The notes beneath the pieces are model-generated. The model was not told where the DNA came from. It saw only the letters and a program-made list of their open reading frames with translations, and did not search any database. The translations under genes were made by a program, and so were the position numbers. A stretch of DNA of 7,184 nt, from assembly GCA_032111745.1 (NCBI GenBank), contig JAULUH010000589.1, forward strand, positions 1 to 7,184, written 5' to 3'. Of the stretch, positions 6,653 to 7,184 are shown piece after piece (position 1 is the stretch's first letter; the number at the start of each line of letters is the position of its first letter). Source of the DNA: JAULUH01 sp032111745. Its GTDB lineage: Bacteria > Chloroflexota > Anaerolineae > JAAEKA01.

Positions 6653-7184
6653 TCATGAACTCCACGGGCCCACTTCGAGCCAGACCATGATCCCTTCGAC
6701 GAACAGCCAGACCAACGTCACCGGAATCAGCACCTTCCAGCCCAGCCGCATGATCTGGTCATAGCGGTAGCGTGGGAAGGTGGCGCGGATCCAGAGGTAG
6801 ATGAAGATGAAGAAGCCGATCTTGACAAACAGCCAGAAGAAGGACGGCTCGGTGATCCACCAATTGGCAGGCAGGTAACCCTCGAAGGGCGAAAGCCATC
6901 CACCCAGGAACATCACGGCGGCCAGCGCGGAGATCAGGATCATGTTGGCGTATTCGGGCAGCGCAAACAGGGTGGCAAACGGCGCGCCGGAATACTCGAC
7001 GTGGAAGCCTGCGACGATCTCGGACTCACCCTCAGCCACGTCGAAGGGCGCGCGGTTGGTCTCGGCGACCCCGGCGATGAAATAAACCACGAACAAGGGG
7101 AACAGCCAGAACCAGTACCAGCTGAGCGCCCCACCCTGCTGGGAACGGACGATGTCGCCCAGGTTCAGGCTCCCCGCTGCCATC
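6653..7184 (-). CDS. nuoH: NADH-quinone oxidoreductase subunit H, C-terminal half (5' end outside window)
   Basis: NuoH is the ND1-like membrane subunit that forms much of the quinone-binding chamber at the junction of the two arms of complex I. The last 176 residues are present, and the coding frame runs through the right edge. The Met whose codon is 7181-7183 is internal, since the family is about 320-360 residues and this part begins in the middle of it (AAGSLNLGDIVRSQ). Visible hallmarks are the loop ETNRAPFDVAEGESE (41-55 of the visible part) continuing into GFHVEYSG (59-66), and RATFPRYRYDQIMRLGWK (133-150) before the final helix. The acidic loop faces NuoB and NuoCD and is important for quinone reduction in the family. 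Four or five hydrophobic segments are visible. The TGA stop (6653-6655) overlaps the first possible nuoI ATG as ATGA. Confidence 0.97.
   Translation of the reverse strand, partial: MAAGSLNLGDIVRSQQGGALSWYWFWLFPLFVVYFIAGVAETNRAPFDVAEGESEIVAGFHVEYSGAPFATLFALPEYANMILISALAAVMFLGGWLSPFEGYLPANWWITEPSFFWLFVKIGFFIFIYLWIRATFPRYRYDQIMRLGWKVLIPVTLVWLFVEGIMVWLEVGPWSS
6660..6663 (-). promoter_or_regulatory. Ribosome binding site (GGAG) for nuoI
   Basis: GGAG on the minus strand lies within the last nuoH codons. It is 3 bases from ATG 6656, 9 bases from ATG 6650 and 15 bases from ATG 6644, so spacing favours the middle ATG as the nuoI start. Confidence 0.5.

Overview
This window is the distal half of a nuo operon, which encodes the proton-pumping NADH:quinone oxidoreductase (respiratory complex I). 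It lies on the minus strand in the usual order nuoH-I-J-K-L-M-N and is followed by the 3' end of one unrelated gene converging from the plus strand. The DNA is GC-rich and compact. The NuoI, NuoJ, NuoN and NuoM sequences, as I remember these families, look most like those of Gammaproteobacteria (for example the NuoI C-terminal part resembling Xanthomonas- or Coxiella-type proteins, and the charged NuoJ tail common in beta- and gammaproteobacteria). That assignment is by eye. I cannot name a genus.

Layout, read in the direction of transcription (right to left): the C-terminal half of nuoH enters from the right edge (to 6653). It is followed by nuoI (two 4Fe-4S clusters), nuoJ, nuoK, and the three large antiporter-like subunits nuoL, nuoM and nuoN, which ends at 302. 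Junctions alternate between 4-base ATGA stop/start overlaps (H/I, J/K, L/M) and short gaps (10 bases I/J, 4 bases K/L, 7 bases M/N). This indicates one polycistronic, translationally coupled message. nuoJ and nuoL appear to use GTG starts, each with a well-placed Shine-Dalgarno sequence. The promoter would lie upstream of nuoA, outside the window.

The left edge (1-294, plus strand) holds the last 97 codons of a SnoaL-like (NTF2-fold) protein. Its stop codon is separated from the nuoN stop by only 7 bases, so there is no room for an intergenic terminator.

Functionally, NuoI passes electrons through clusters N6a/N6b towards the quinone site at the NuoB/NuoCD/NuoH interface. NuoH, J and K link quinone chemistry to the membrane arm, and NuoL, M and N carry the proton channels. 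All the charged residues I checked along the membrane axis of NuoK, L, M and N are present, so these genes look intact and functional. There is no stretch of more than 300 bases without a gene. I see no RNA gene, mobile element, CRISPR array or unusual system here: this is an ordinary housekeeping region, and the findings below are minor.
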